A stretch of 64,000 nucleotides of DNA, taken from NCBI GenBank assembly GCA_027704905.1, contig CM051002.1, positions 18,462,227 to 18,526,226 of the forward strand, in the 5' to 3' direction. Position 1 is the stretch's first letter, and every line of letters starts with the position of its first letter. The translations under genes and the position numbers were made by a program. The notes under the pieces were generated by a model. That model had not been told where the DNA came from. It saw only the letters and a list, made by a program, of their open reading frames with translations, and did not search any database. This document shows positions 12,621-26,100 of this stretch, piece after piece. The DNA is from Muraenolepis orangiensis. Its lineage: Eukaryota; Chordata; Actinopteri; Gadiformes; Muraenolepididae.

Positions 12621-13459
12621 CTGCCCCCTGTCGTTGGAGCAGTATATGACTACCGCACACTACCACACACCACACACACCAGTTGAGAGTCAGAAAGCAT
12701 AGCGAGGATCAGGCAGTGTGATGGTGTTATTTAAACATCCAACAACTGGAAAATAATGTAGGTTACAAATTAAACCTTATGGATTTGATGACCAATCTCA
12801 TAATTTTGTGAAGAGGATATGTCATGAAAAGTAAGAATATGTTTCTCTTTAATTCGTAAATATGCATTGCTATAAAATGCTTTTTATTATATATAATATA
12901 TATATATATGTATATTGTATATATTAGTATTTGTATGAAACAATGGCAATGCTGATTTAATTACCTAATTTCAACATATGAGAAAGATCACAATGATCAC
13001 AATGTTCAACATTTTCTCAAATCTAATTTCCAAACAGCTATATCTATGTTATCGTGTTAACATAAAATATGTGTTATAACGAGCAGTAATATAAAGACAT
13101 CTGTATTCATGTGTCAGCATTATGGTTTTGCAGATTCCTTCCACATTGTGAATTTATCATCAATAGTTAAATAATAGATTAACCTCTCAGCATGCTCCAA
13201 GAGTTATACTCACCCCTAAGAGGTTGTAAATGGTCTGCTTGCAGTCCCTTGGTCCAACCAGGGAACCACAACAACAAATAATGAAGCCTTTCCTTTCCCC
13301 AGAGAAGCTTGACCCTGACCTAATCCCACTAGGATTGGATGCACTGGTATGACCTAAAGTTCATTCAGGGTGGAGATATAGAAATATATAACGCACACTA
13401 ACTATTGAAAATAACTATAAATTGACTCAACATAAACACGGGAGGCTGCTTACGTTAGA
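12621..13459. other. Spacer upstream of the mdfic2-like gene
   Basis: A/T-rich, with a short (TA)n run near 12890-12910. No gene or obvious core promoter is seen. The spacing implies that the mdfic2-like transcription start lies here, unless there is a more distant non-coding exon. Confidence 0.5.
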
Positions 13460-14605
13460 ATGGATGGGAAACTGACGCCTACAGACATGAATGATGGGAC
13501 TGCGGATCTCCTCACAGAAGACCTTCCCTCTTCAGAAACACCGGGAGACTCTGCAGTATGCCCAACAGGTATAGCTTCAAACAACAGGGTCCCATTAGTA
13601 AAGCAATTCAAAGATATTTCACATGTTTATAAAGACTTTATGAAATGCTAATGATTTAAATGACGGTTTGCTATTAGTTAGTATATACCATATGTCTTAC
13701 CATATGTGACTTCTAAATATATATGTATATATATAGATATAAATATCTATATATTTTTACAGAATTGCTGTCTGAACTCACAATGCTGTGATGAGGATCA
13801 TGATCATAAAAAAATGTCTATGAATAAGGATTTACATCAAACCACAAGTGAGGACACGTTCACAATAGGTACATTATTATAAATTTTATTTGAAATAGGC
13901 ACTCAAAGATCGGTTTCTCCTGACAACACTTTTCCCGAAGTGTCCATATTTGCCACTTTGTTTATGTGAAGGTCCGTCCCTTCCTGAAGGTTCCAGGGAT
14001 TCTCAGCTACATGTTGATCCAAAAGACGAAGTGATCAGAGCTCTCCCCGTCTATGCTACGTGGTGCGGGGAGAATCACCCTCCACTGCATCCTCCTGCCC
14101 GGCTGCCACTGATACGCGACAAACCCACCACCAATGAAAAGACTCAGTTGTACTCATCCGCCAGTGGGAGAAGACTGAAAACCACCTCATACACTGATCA
14201 GACCCTCAACGATGGTAAGATATACCTAATTCCCCTCAAAATACCTAATTGGTGTTTCTTTCATCAACGATACTGTGTGTTCTCTAATATGTAGCTCTCT
14301 CATCTTCCCTCTCCTTGCTCCTTCGCTGTTCTTTGTCTCTGTAAGACCTCTGTGCGCCCATCCTTCTGGCCTGCCTGTTCTGCAATCCCCTGGACTGCCT
14401 GTGGGCCAGCGTGACGGGGTGTCACGCCTGCACCTTGTCCTTGTGCTCCTACCTGTGTGGCTGCCAACCCACCCTGCTGGTGTCCCTGCTCCACACAGGG
14501 GACTGGGCCTGCTGCTCCTGGGACTGTAACGTGTGCTGCATCCGTTTCCCGGCCACAGAGTGTTTGGACCTGGCCATGGAGTTCTCTCAAATGGTGTTCC
14601 ACTGA
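13460..14605 (+). CDS. mdfic2: MyoD family inhibitor domain-containing protein 2-like
   Basis: Four exons in phase: 13460-13597, 13763-13868, 13972-14214, 14346-14605 (747 nt, 248 aa). The acidic N-terminus is MDGKLTPTDMNDGT. Exon 2 is short and Cys-containing (NCCLNSQCCDEDHDHKK). The last exon is a Cys-rich I-mfa-type domain: DLCAPILLACLFCNPLDCLW ... CCSWDCNVCCIRFPATECLD, ending MEFSQMVFH. I-mfa proteins bind and hold back transcription factors such as myogenic bHLH factors or signalling partners. This domain keeps the CLFC start but has fewer cysteines than MDFI/MDFIC, so I favour MDFIC2. In mammals MDFIC2 neighbours MITF; here the neighbour is the MITF paralog tfe3, which supports the assignment as an anciently duplicated block. 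Exon 1 could instead end earlier (donor after 13568), but that phase runs into a stop in exon 2. Confidence 0.75.
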
Positions 14606-16305
14606 AGGGGCCGGATCGCATGGAGCACTACGCCCCGCATCCAGCATGGCATGGCCCTCTCCTGCCAGTCAAGGCTTGAAGAACGAGGGCACATATTCAG
14701 GAATGCCAAGCATAAACTTAGGTTCTCATTACCTCTGTACAGCATACATAAGAGGAACCGTTTGAGCATATGAGAAGTGTTTCCCATATGTCCAGAAAAT
14801 AGAATAAGAGCAGACTAAAGCCATCCAACAAGGGGGACAAGAATACACAGAAAGCCAATCTATTCCTAGCCTAGTCTTATTGAGAGCAGTGAAGTGAAGT
14901 CAGCCAAGAGAAGCGTGAGTCAGGATTAACAAGAAGTCATTGAGGCGGACTTACTGTTCCATGTAAAGAAAATCACAGTTTAATGTCGCTCATATTTAAT
15001 ATACAAGACATCACTGGTGCCTGGCTGAAATAAAAACAAAATAAAAGACATGGGGACAGCCGGCTTCCATGTTCAACCACCACATGCCATGGTGTATAAG
15101 GTCTGTGCAATAACACACAGACACACCGACAGGCACCCTTTCAAACACTCATTAAAACGTTTTCTGTAATGGCGTGTATCCCAACAAGTCCAATGCCTTT
15201 CATTGTGTGTGGCTGTGATATTTATTAGTAATCACATGAATTTCACAAAGCAAACAAACGTTATGGAAGTCTGAATAGTGGTTGCTTATACAATTCTAGG
15301 TACTATGCAGGGCAAGAAAAACAAATCCCTTTTTAGGTTAATCAAGGATTTAAATAAATAAACAAAATCCTTACCTAGTGCTCAACATGATTAAATGAAT
15401 TATGACCCTCAAGGAGCATGTACTCGATTACTTTGGTATATACAGTACTATTGTGAAATAATTGACCAGCATTTCCGACTTACTTGACTGCAATGGAGTA
15501 CTGACATAAAAAACATTTTGCTTCTCAATTAGTAAAACATGCTACCTGTTAATCAGCCATCTCATGTGAGTGTATGGCAATTCACAAATTCTAAATCTTT
15601 CAATAAATGCATAGATGCTGTAAAATAAGGCGCAATTAAAATGCTAAAAGTAAAATATCTTATATACAATATGTAGTATATACTTTACAATGAGTCAATT
15701 CTACTATATGTATTTCCCTTTGGTGATTGCTGGAGAGACAGAGACCCAAGCACGTACATGCTGCATATGAACCCTGACGCCAGTCAGCTGGGGTGTAAAA
15801 CAAATACAAATCAATATAAAAAATAAACACGCTAAAAAATAAATGTTATCTCCCAATTAGTTTGTCATGCAAATAAAGTAAACGTAAACCTGACAGCTTT
15901 CCTTCCCAAGATGCAATTATATTAAATATCCAAACATAATTTACACTCTTCTGAAATCTCTGATGGATAATAAAATAATGTATTCATTAAAAAAAATAAT
16001 AATATGAACTCCTAATTTTCCCCCATTGTACAACATTACAAGATTGCATTTTCCATTCTTGAGCAATAGTTATCTGGGCAACTGCAAACTGGGAACAACT
16101 ATAGCTGTGTCTACTTATGGCGGACGATTGGAAGCGGAATTGCTATTCTGCAGATTCTACTCAACAAGGCGTTATTTAGACTCCGCTGCAGTCTCCTCCG
16201 TCTCCATAGTTCGGTTGTACAGTCGTCATCTACCTGCGGTTACCCGGGGACTGTCTGCAGGTGCGCGGTCCTCTGCGGCGGGGGCAAACCAAAGCTGGGA
16301 GCCTG
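14606..16305. other. Convergent intergenic region, mdfic2-like gene and tfe3
   Basis: Contains the two 3' UTRs. It is A/T-rich and unique-looking by eye, with no further gene recognised. Stretches such as 15590-15700 are A/T-rich without clear repeat structure. Confidence 0.5.
15026..15047 (+). terminator. Candidate polyadenylation signals for the mdfic2-like gene
   Basis: Two overlapping AATAAA-type signals (gaaataaaaacaaaataaaa) about 420 bp past the stop codon. No T/G-rich downstream element was checked in detail. Confidence 0.4.
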
Positions 16306-19300
16306 TCACAAGTCCTCATCCATATCAAGGCTGCTCCTGCGACTGCTGCTACCGGGGGACAGAGGGGAGAAGAGGGGGTCCCCCACCCTCTCGGGAGACA
16401 TGGTACACCCCTCGTCCATGAGGATGGAGCTGAGGCTCACGTCCGGGTAGAGGGCCGAGGCCGAGGCCTCGTCCAGCTCGGCGAAGCTCAAGCTCCCCAG
16501 GTCCAGGGGGCTGCTGATGGCGAGACCCGCCGGGGACTCGGAGGACGGCGGGGACAAGAAGGAGGCTGGGACACCCTGGCCCATGGCGGCGACCTCCAGG
16601 CTGAGGAGGGTGTGGGCGGAGGCTGCTCCGGCGGAGGACAGATGCTGGCCGTTCTGAGAGAGGTGCTGCTGGAACAGGGAGGGGTCAGAGTTCAGGCCAC
16701 CGGGAACGCCGTTGAGCCGAGCTTGCATCTCCAGTTCCTGAAGTACAAGAAACCAATGGTCAACATTCACTTGTTAACTCAGGCATTGGAACACACATGA
16801 CGGAAGACCCATCTTCCATTATTTAATGGCCCCGTTTACATTAAACACTTTTTAGGATCTAGATTTAACTTGCTGCGGCAAATGGCAATTTTTAAATCAC
16901 GATTTGAAAACCGTTCCCAAAACCGCTTCTTTACGTAAGCACGTTTTTATTTATTTTATCTGGAGGATTGAATCGTCTTTATTGGTCACATACATGTACA
17001 CAGTCAAATGTGTTTTTCTGCATTTAACCCATACTAGTATTAGGAGCAGTGTATTTTATATACAGGGCCCAGGGAGCAGCATATGGGGTCTGGTGCCTTG
17101 CTCACGGGCACCTCGGCAGTGCCCAAGTGGGCACACAAAGTCCCAACAGACTGAGCTTCCCTGCCACAACAGGCCCCATGTGACATTTGTGAGAGCGGGC
17201 TCAAAACGTGCCATTATAAACCCCCATGTACATGTTGTCCATTTTGTGGATAGTAACACCAAAACATTATAATGGGGTTATCATTGAGCTAGTACCGTAC
17301 GATGTCATGACACACGGCAAAGCACCACATGTTCACCTGGATGCGTAGCAGGAGGCTATGGTTCATGTGCTCCAGCTTTTTCTGACGCATCTCCACCTCC
17401 TTGGCCCTCTGCTGCTCCTTCTGCAGCTTCCTGATGTAGTCGACCGAGGCCTTCAGGATGGTGCCCTTGTTCCAGCGCATCTCCCTGTAACCACGGGAAC
17501 GTTGCACACATACAATACAGGGAGTCAAATAACTCACGGTGATGAGAGTCTACGCTAACTTGTGCCCAAAGGTTCACTTGAGGTCATCACCTTAACTGGC
17601 GCTAATGGGGTGATGCAAATAGCTAACAGAAATATTCAAAATGGGGGAATATGTTGCACTCACGGATCACTGGATTTGGGTATTAGCCCCCGAGCTCCTT
17701 GATTCGATCATTGATGTTAAACCGTCGCCTCCTCTCAACTGTGTGAAAGCAAAGCAGGAGCAGAAGTCAATGTTAATTTGTGGCTTAATGTGTATGTAGA
17801 GACAGCACATGTTTATGCTGACACTCTTTTGCAATCATATGTAGAATGGTCAGAATACGTACAAAGAAAAAAATGAAATGCAAAACGCCACTTACTGAGG
17901 TTATGGTTGTCTTTTTTCTGCCTCTCCTTCATAATTACTTTGACATCAGAATCTGAAAGCAAGAAACAGATTTATCGCACTTAACATGTTTTCCCAAAAG
18001 ACTAGGAAAACATTCAAATTAAACATTGCGATGATATATCCACCAACCCTCAGACAAGCTTGAAAATGTGAAATTGAAAACGAAAATAAAAAAACAGAGG
18101 GAGATGCCATAGCTTACAGTATAGTTAACATTATTCATCCATGTCATATGTGTGTAGTAATGAAGCACCAAAATGCCCAAAAACGCTTAAAACAATGCAG
18201 CTTAAAACAATGCAGCTTGAAACAATGCAGATATAAGACAGCAGCACACAGTTCACCTTACCGTGAATTTCCCGTTTAATGTTTGGCAGATCGGCAGGAC
18301 AAGAGTTGCTGGCGGTCAGGGTAGGAGCGGCCATGCCTGGGCTATGGTAGACATCCAGGAGATTCCCAGGGAGCTACGCAACAAAACAAAACGCCATCAC
18401 AAAAAGGTGAATTTTAACAGAGCTTTTTTTAAATGCCGACATTTTGGCACATACCACAGAGCAGAATGCTCATATCTGTGAATATGGGTGGATTTTTCAC
18501 ATTCCCAGTTCCTTCTTTAAAAATGACCACTAAAAGGACACTTCCTCAAAGTTGTGTTAAGCCCAAAGAGGAAGGTCTGCTCTAGTGAAGTTAAAAGGCA
18601 TGCAAGTTTAAACACAACACAACCTAGCATGCAACACAATATAGTCCTATAAAAGACAGTAGCAATTAGCAGCACTCTATTTAGCAGAATTAAAATTTAA
18701 ACAAATAACCTTGCAACTCACAGAAAACAGCGGGGACGGATCATTTAACATGTTCTGCGTTCCGAAGGAATTCCCCCCACTACACAAAAAAAACCTCTCT
18801 TGCACAAGTCCACTATTCCTCTGAACATATTTGAATGACATTATGAAAATGCTTTACCTCACACGGTTTCCTTTTCTCCTCAGCCAACAGAATACCCATA
18901 ATCCCTATTTCCTTTTTTTTGTCCTCCCCCTGACTAAAGGATCTGCTTGTTTGACAGCCTGGGTTTGCAGCTCGGTCTGCTGTTAACCCGTCTTCTAGGA
19001 ACTGGTCTCCTGTGGTGGCTTGCTCTGCTCGGCCACACTTCACTGGCAAATTGTATCTCGGTGCCAAAAGAAATTATTTACTGCTATGTAAACGCTAAAT
19101 TCCTGCTCCACGAATGTAATCGTAAAAAAACAGTTAGGCCTACCTTGTTGGTGAAACTGAAGAATTCAAAATATTTGTGTGATTGTGGACATTTTTATCA
19201 TTCAAAAAGAGTAAATAAATTGTATTTTGCAAGTAAGCTAGGCGTACCGTGCTGGGCAACTGAAGACCAGAGTCAATAAACGTCATGATGTCATCATTGA

Positions 19301-20507
19301 AGCTGGATTCCAGGCTGATGATGTCATCGATCACATCATCGATCTGCAGGGAAGACCCACATTAACATAAATAAACAATGTGCATGTGTTACTTTACTAA
19401 TCCTATATATAACCCTAGTATTATTGGCATGTCTGCAGAGAACACCAAAGCTTTATCAGAAAAATCTATAGATTGACAGGGAGATTGACAGGGAGATTCC
19501 CCGGCCCAAGATAGTGAGTGGCTGAAATCATTAAGCCCCGAGTGCAACATTTGGCATCCTATTGTGACACCGGGCCAAAGGGGCAAGATCACAACAGCAG
19601 CCCCGCCACCGGAGTGATAACATAGGATACATCATCGCGCTACAACCTAAATCCAATTAAGATGGAAGTGGAAAACTTCTCCCCTAATACTACCTTAATA
19701 CACCCAAAAAAAAAGCAAGCAAAAACACAAAAAATGTAAAAAGTAAGTTTTTAGTACAAAAAGACTATGGTATAAAAAAGTATAAAGGCCATAGAGGAAT
19801 AGAGATAAGCAATCCCAGTGTGTATGTTGGAGTTTAAATACTTTAAAAGTAAAAAAGCTCCACAAAAGTTTGGATTTGTAAGGTAGTACATACAAGTTAT
19901 TGTTCTAGCATATAAGGTATGAGTGGAGTAGGGACGTTGGAAAGAATAATACAAATCAAAAGCATGATAGATAATAGGAGTTGTGAGCCATACGTGTTCA
20001 TTACGGTTGCCCAGGTTGAGCAGGGCCATGGGGCTGTTGGGAGCGCTGTGTGCAGTGGGAGCCATCTCTGGGGCAGAACTGCACTGTTGGAGACCGGGTA
20101 CCCCCAGACTCAGGGTTACCGCTGTGTTACCCAGAGTGGTGGAGAGGTATTCTTTGACCTGCTGCCTCTGAGCCTGCTGGATGTGGTATTTAGTGGGGTT
20201 CTCTAGGTGGGTTTGCACCTAAGCAACAAAAACAAAAACAAAAACGAATTGTCATTTTGAACATTCCTTGGATCTTCAGGGAACCAAATTACTGTACTAG
20301 GGCTTCCAGACTTACTTTCAGCACTTCCACCGGCACCTGTGCTGGCGGAGGCCGGGCTGCATTTGGGGGCAGTGAGACTGAGATGGCAGGGGTGGAGTCG
20401 GACGGCCTGAGCAGGGACACAGAAGCTTGTTGCTGGGCCTCGCGTCTTTCCTGTTCCTGGGCTTGCTCTCGCATCAGCTGCTGCCTCAGCAGCACGCGGG
20501 AGGACAT
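16306..20507 (-). CDS. tfe3: Transcription factor E3 (MiT/TFE bHLH-leucine zipper), one apparent frameshift
   Basis: Exons: 20316-20507, 19994-20218, 19248-19343, 18262-18373, 17896-17952, 17664-17738, 17337-17484, 16306-16737 (about 445 aa from the Met at 20507). The N-terminus SSRVLLRQQLMREQAQEQER plus RPPPAQVP, and GLQLPST, are TFE3-type rather than TFEB or MITF. Next come the Rag-binding/glutamine-rich QTHLENPTKYHIQQAQRQQV, the acidic activation segment IDDVIDDIISLESS, the basic region KERQKKDNHNLIERRRR, helix-loop-helix, the zipper (WNKGTILKASVDYIRKLQKE) and a C-terminal SSRRSSLDMDEDL phospho-site tail. It binds E-box/CLEAR elements and drives lysosomal and autophagy genes. Exon 17664-17738 is 75 nt where 76 are needed: the loop coding for GGLIPKSSDP sits behind a run of five G and is out of frame. 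Codons S-K-S-A before the Met suggest coding continues upstream. Confidence 0.93.
16960..17260 (-). mobile_element. SINE-like element, minus orientation (tail shared with 49150-49428)
   Basis: Begins ggattgaatcgtctttattg + gtcacatacatg, the reverse complement of the 3' tail of the tRNA-derived SINE in hcfc1. It continues through ctgcatttaaccca and a diverged body (gggagcagcatatggggtct). It lies in the last tfe3 intron. The body differs from the hcfc1 copy, so it is a different subfamily or a composite. Confidence 0.6.
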
Positions 20508-20540
20508 GGCTGACTTTGACGATCGGGCTCTTGGGATTGG

Positions 20541-22380
<1,840 letters not shown>

Positions 22381-22400
22381 ACGAGGACGTGAGGTCATCC

Positions 22401-22410
22401 GCCACGTGAC
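22401..22410 (-). promoter_or_regulatory. CLEAR-type E-box at the probable tfe3 promoter
   Basis: The minus strand reads GTCACGTGGC (CACGTG core at 22403-22408), in a CpG-richer stretch (gttagccgcgg, gaggacgtgagg) about 1.9 kb upstream of the first tfe3 coding exon. MiT/TFE factors bind GTCACGTGAC-like sites, so self-regulation is possible. The transcription start is not mapped. Confidence 0.45.
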
Positions 22411-22447
22411 TCGGAAGTCGTTCACAGATCAAAGTAGAAGGATTTAT

Positions 22448-22560
22448 GAAAGTTCAGATTTCAGATTCAGATTTGGTTTATTTGTTATATGTATAAAGAA
22501 TAGTGTACAATGGACAGTGACATGTTATTGCCAGCTCCGAAGATGGGGGCAAAACTAAAA
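22448..22560 (-). mobile_element. LINE 3' end fragment (CAGATT-type tail), minus orientation
   Basis: Starts with tcagatttcagattcagatt + tggtttatttg, the reverse complement of a tail of aaccaaatctgaatctgaa type, as often found in fish non-LTR elements. Its inner end is not defined. The flanking DNA to 22790 is A/T-rich. Confidence 0.5.
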
Positions 22561-23124
22561 AATACAAAATTACTAAAAATTACCATACAAAATGAATCAC
22601 ACAAATGTACATAATTGCAGTATATATGACTATAACAGTATAACTATGAATGTATGGTGTAGTAGTGTAAATAGTCCAGTTGTAGAATAGTCCAGTTGTA
22701 GTGGAAGGAGTGGGGGGGGTGATCTTGTACCGGATTGGGGAAACAGTTGAGTCTAAGTTCAAGAGTTCATGTGAACCATGGATGTACAACAGCCCTCATA
22801 AACAGGAGGCTCTTTCCAGAGCAAGGCTCTTGCTCTGATCCTCAGAAGCCATAAATGATTCCACCCAAATTATGCAAAATATTCTCATTTAAATATAAAC
22901 GGATATACACAATGCTAAGCTTTGCCTAAATTATCAAAATACTTTGAGAGCTACTATGCCACAAAGCCCCTGCAAGTCCTCAGATGGACATGCAGGGATA
23001 CAAGGATTTAACTACATTCAATCCATTTATTTTAACCCATTAAATTAACTTGATGTACCGGTAGACAATGTCAATCCCAATCCTTTTTTTAGAATTTGAA
23101 ATGAACTCAATACAACACAAACAG

Positions 23125-23141
23125 TTTTTATTACTTTATTT
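23125..23141 (-). terminator. Polyadenylation signals of gnl3l
   Basis: The plus strand tttttattactttatt gives two AATAAA signals on the minus strand just 10-20 bp past the gnl3l stop codon, so the 3' UTR would be very short. Confidence 0.6.
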
Positions 23142-23146
23142 CACCC

Positions 23147-26100
23147 TTAAAATGAAAAGTTCATTGCAGAGGTCAACGTATCAGAGAGTTTGGTGCCAAG
23201 TTTATCTGAAAGGGAACGCAAAAGGAGAAGGTTGAATTTTGAGGGAAATGAATTTCGGGCAATATATAGAAATTAATGAGGAATTTCTAACAAAAGTATA
23301 GCTTTTATTTCACACCAAATAGACGCCATATCTTTAATCTTAGTATTGACAGAAAACAAATTGTTTTCTATACAGACCTGCTCTTTTCTGCTGCTTTTTC
23401 CTTTTCTTGCCGGCAGCTTTAAGGGCCTGGCCCTGGTGTAGAGGATCTACATTCCGGATATCCTTCAGATCCACAGGTTTGGGTGCAGCTTCTGCAGCGG
23501 CACTGGATTTTGCCTTAAGAGATTTGAGCTCCACGGTCATTGGTCCAAACTGCAGGGAATAAGGGGTGGAAATACACATTCAGGACAGAAATTGAATAAA
23601 AGTAACATGCCATTATAAATAAACAACATGCCATTGTGAAAAAAAACTGCTTCTACCTCTGCGTCTTGGTCGTCGTCCATAGATTCAGTTTCATCTATTA
23701 GTTCTGTGTCTTCCACAGAGGCCCCCTCCATCTCCAAGTCACACTCTGCCTGACTGCCTTGTGTCATCCCAGCCGTTTCCATGCAGAATCCCATTTGGAC
23801 TGTGGATGATTCTAACACATACAAGACATGGTTGCATATATGATGCCGTCGCCATTTCTCCCACCCCCGTTGGTTCTGTTCTTCCATTGTATTGAATGCT
23901 ATGCATTCCTATCTTATGCCTACCTGCAAGAACTTCCCGATTTCCCTTCTCCAGTTCATCCCAGTCAAACGCTTTGCCCATCTCCGTGACAATTTCTGCG
24001 CTCACGTGGGTGGGGAGAGTGTGGGTCTCTGGAGGGTGTGTGAAGTAACTGATCCTTCCTCTGTATAGGACAAAGTGACAATGAAATCTTTAACACAAGA
24101 CAGGCGGTAGATGGTCCCTTCCAAGTCAACACAATGTTGAATTTTACCCACCCTGTCCAGTCTAATAAGACACTCTTCGCTGCTTTGTCACAGTCAGGCA
24201 GCCCCCCTTCCGCAGTTTGCCCTGGCGTCGGGCGAGTAGGGACAAGAACTCCTGGGGCGTGTGAAAGTCTGGAACCCCGTAAAACTCCATGATCTAGGAG
24301 GTGATGGAAGAACAAGTCATGTCAATGAGGATGAACAAATTAAACCTACTCCGATGACTACAATTTAGACATGAGACCACCCGTACCTGAGCTTTATTGC
24401 AGCGTCGGAGGATGGCCTCCACGGGTGGAAGGGGGTCGACCAGCAGCTCGATTTTCACACAGTTCCGTAGTATCATGGCCGCGTCGGTTGTGGAAGTTGC
24501 CATAACAATTCCAGGGCAATCCAGGAGCTTTATGTGTTTGTCCAGATGTATTTCTTGAAGGCACCTGCGACCCATCATTGGACACATCATTGACACAGGG
24601 AAAATGTAAAGTACAGGGAAATGTAAATTAACATTATTGGAAAGTTACAACAGTGGTAGTTAGGGGGTTTTACTCCCATCTGAAAGTTTTTTCAGGTGCT
24701 TTCACATTGGAACTCAGAACTTGTTTACTCTGTGGGACCTCTTTCAGGAACCTTTACAGGGCCGAAAGAAGTCCCTACTCTGGGGTATGACCTTCTGACC
24801 GGCCCTGAAGAACAGCTGGGCGGAGCTCGAGGCTGATTGGTTTAACTCGAAAAAGGCGGAAGAACAACAACAAGCACCATTTTTGGTGCTTGTTTGGTGC
24901 CTTTCGATTAGCAGTCTTAGCCTCTCGCACTTCTCCAGGAGCAAAGTATACTTCACCATGTAAGCACACACACTAGAGGGCAACGCAGCGACCATCTGTA
25001 CTCGACTCCACCATGTAGAGCGTCTAGTTCGAGCGGGCATTTACGCGGCTGTCATAAATATGACGTCACTCCGGTGTCTTGCATTAAGTCTGGCTGCTCC
25101 TTCATAGTGTGAACGCAACTAATGTCTGCTCTCTACCTGTAGGCATCCTAGAGCAAAGAGGCTGTTATCCTTACCTGCTCCTAAATGCATCGGATAAAAG
25201 CCAAAAATGACCAAACATAGAAATGTAAACATTTAAACACATGTAAGAATAATGTGTACGTACTTTGTCATGCCGGGTGTGGCCCCGACACTGCAGGATC
25301 GTGAGCGCTTTAGGCTGTTAATTAAACTGCTCTTTCCCACGTTGGGAAAACCTACACAAAAAGACGAAGGGGGGGGGGGGGGGGGGCAGTAATTACATTG
25401 CGAGCCTTGACTTGATTAACGTACAGCACGGCGTGGGGGGGGGGGTGCTCACCGACAACGCCAACAGTGATAGCAGTCTTAATGTCCAAGTTGCGGCAGT
25501 AGTTCCCCAGAAGTTTCATCAGGCAGTCCGCTCCCACGCACGCGCTGCTGTTAAGGAGCTCTGCGGTGGCCAGAGTCACTGGCACGTTGCTGCGCTTCTG
25601 TTGACAGCGGGACACCAACAACACGGTTTTAGTGGGAGGTCCACTTCTGATAACAGTTGACCTACATTATTGAAACACACGCTCTGCTGCTGAAAGGGTC
25701 CATCACTTACCAAGTTCTTGTTCTGTAGCTGAGTGGAGGATTTGAAAGCCACGGTGGGAAACTCATTGCGTAGATACTTGATCCATTTCTCCACTATTTC
25801 CTTTGATACCAGATCTATATCGTTACATGCAAATAGAAAGGAGTTCACGTATCAGCAATACGCACAATACTAAATATATTATCAATCATAAAATGGGATG
25901 TCATTTCTTTTTGTGAAAATGACTTACCAATTTTATTCAACACCAAAACGATTTTCTTGTTTGTCCCGCTCTGGATGACGGCCTGCTCAACCTGGGGACA
26001 TCTACACCCCAGGGGGTCACGTGCATCCAGGACCTCCAGAATCACATCAGACGCCTCCACCACCTGAAACCAAGCAAACGTTAAAAATAACATACAAAAT

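Noticed and set aside
16306..20507. Assignment of the bHLH-ZIP gene as mitf or tfeb
   Set aside because: SSRVLLRQQLMREQAQEQER, RPPPAQVP and GLQLPST fit TFE3 best; the tail also differs from MITF.
24744..25040. 99-codon minus-strand frame in a gnl3l intron
   Set aside because: Looks like a repeat-derived frame within a MITE-like element, not a host gene.
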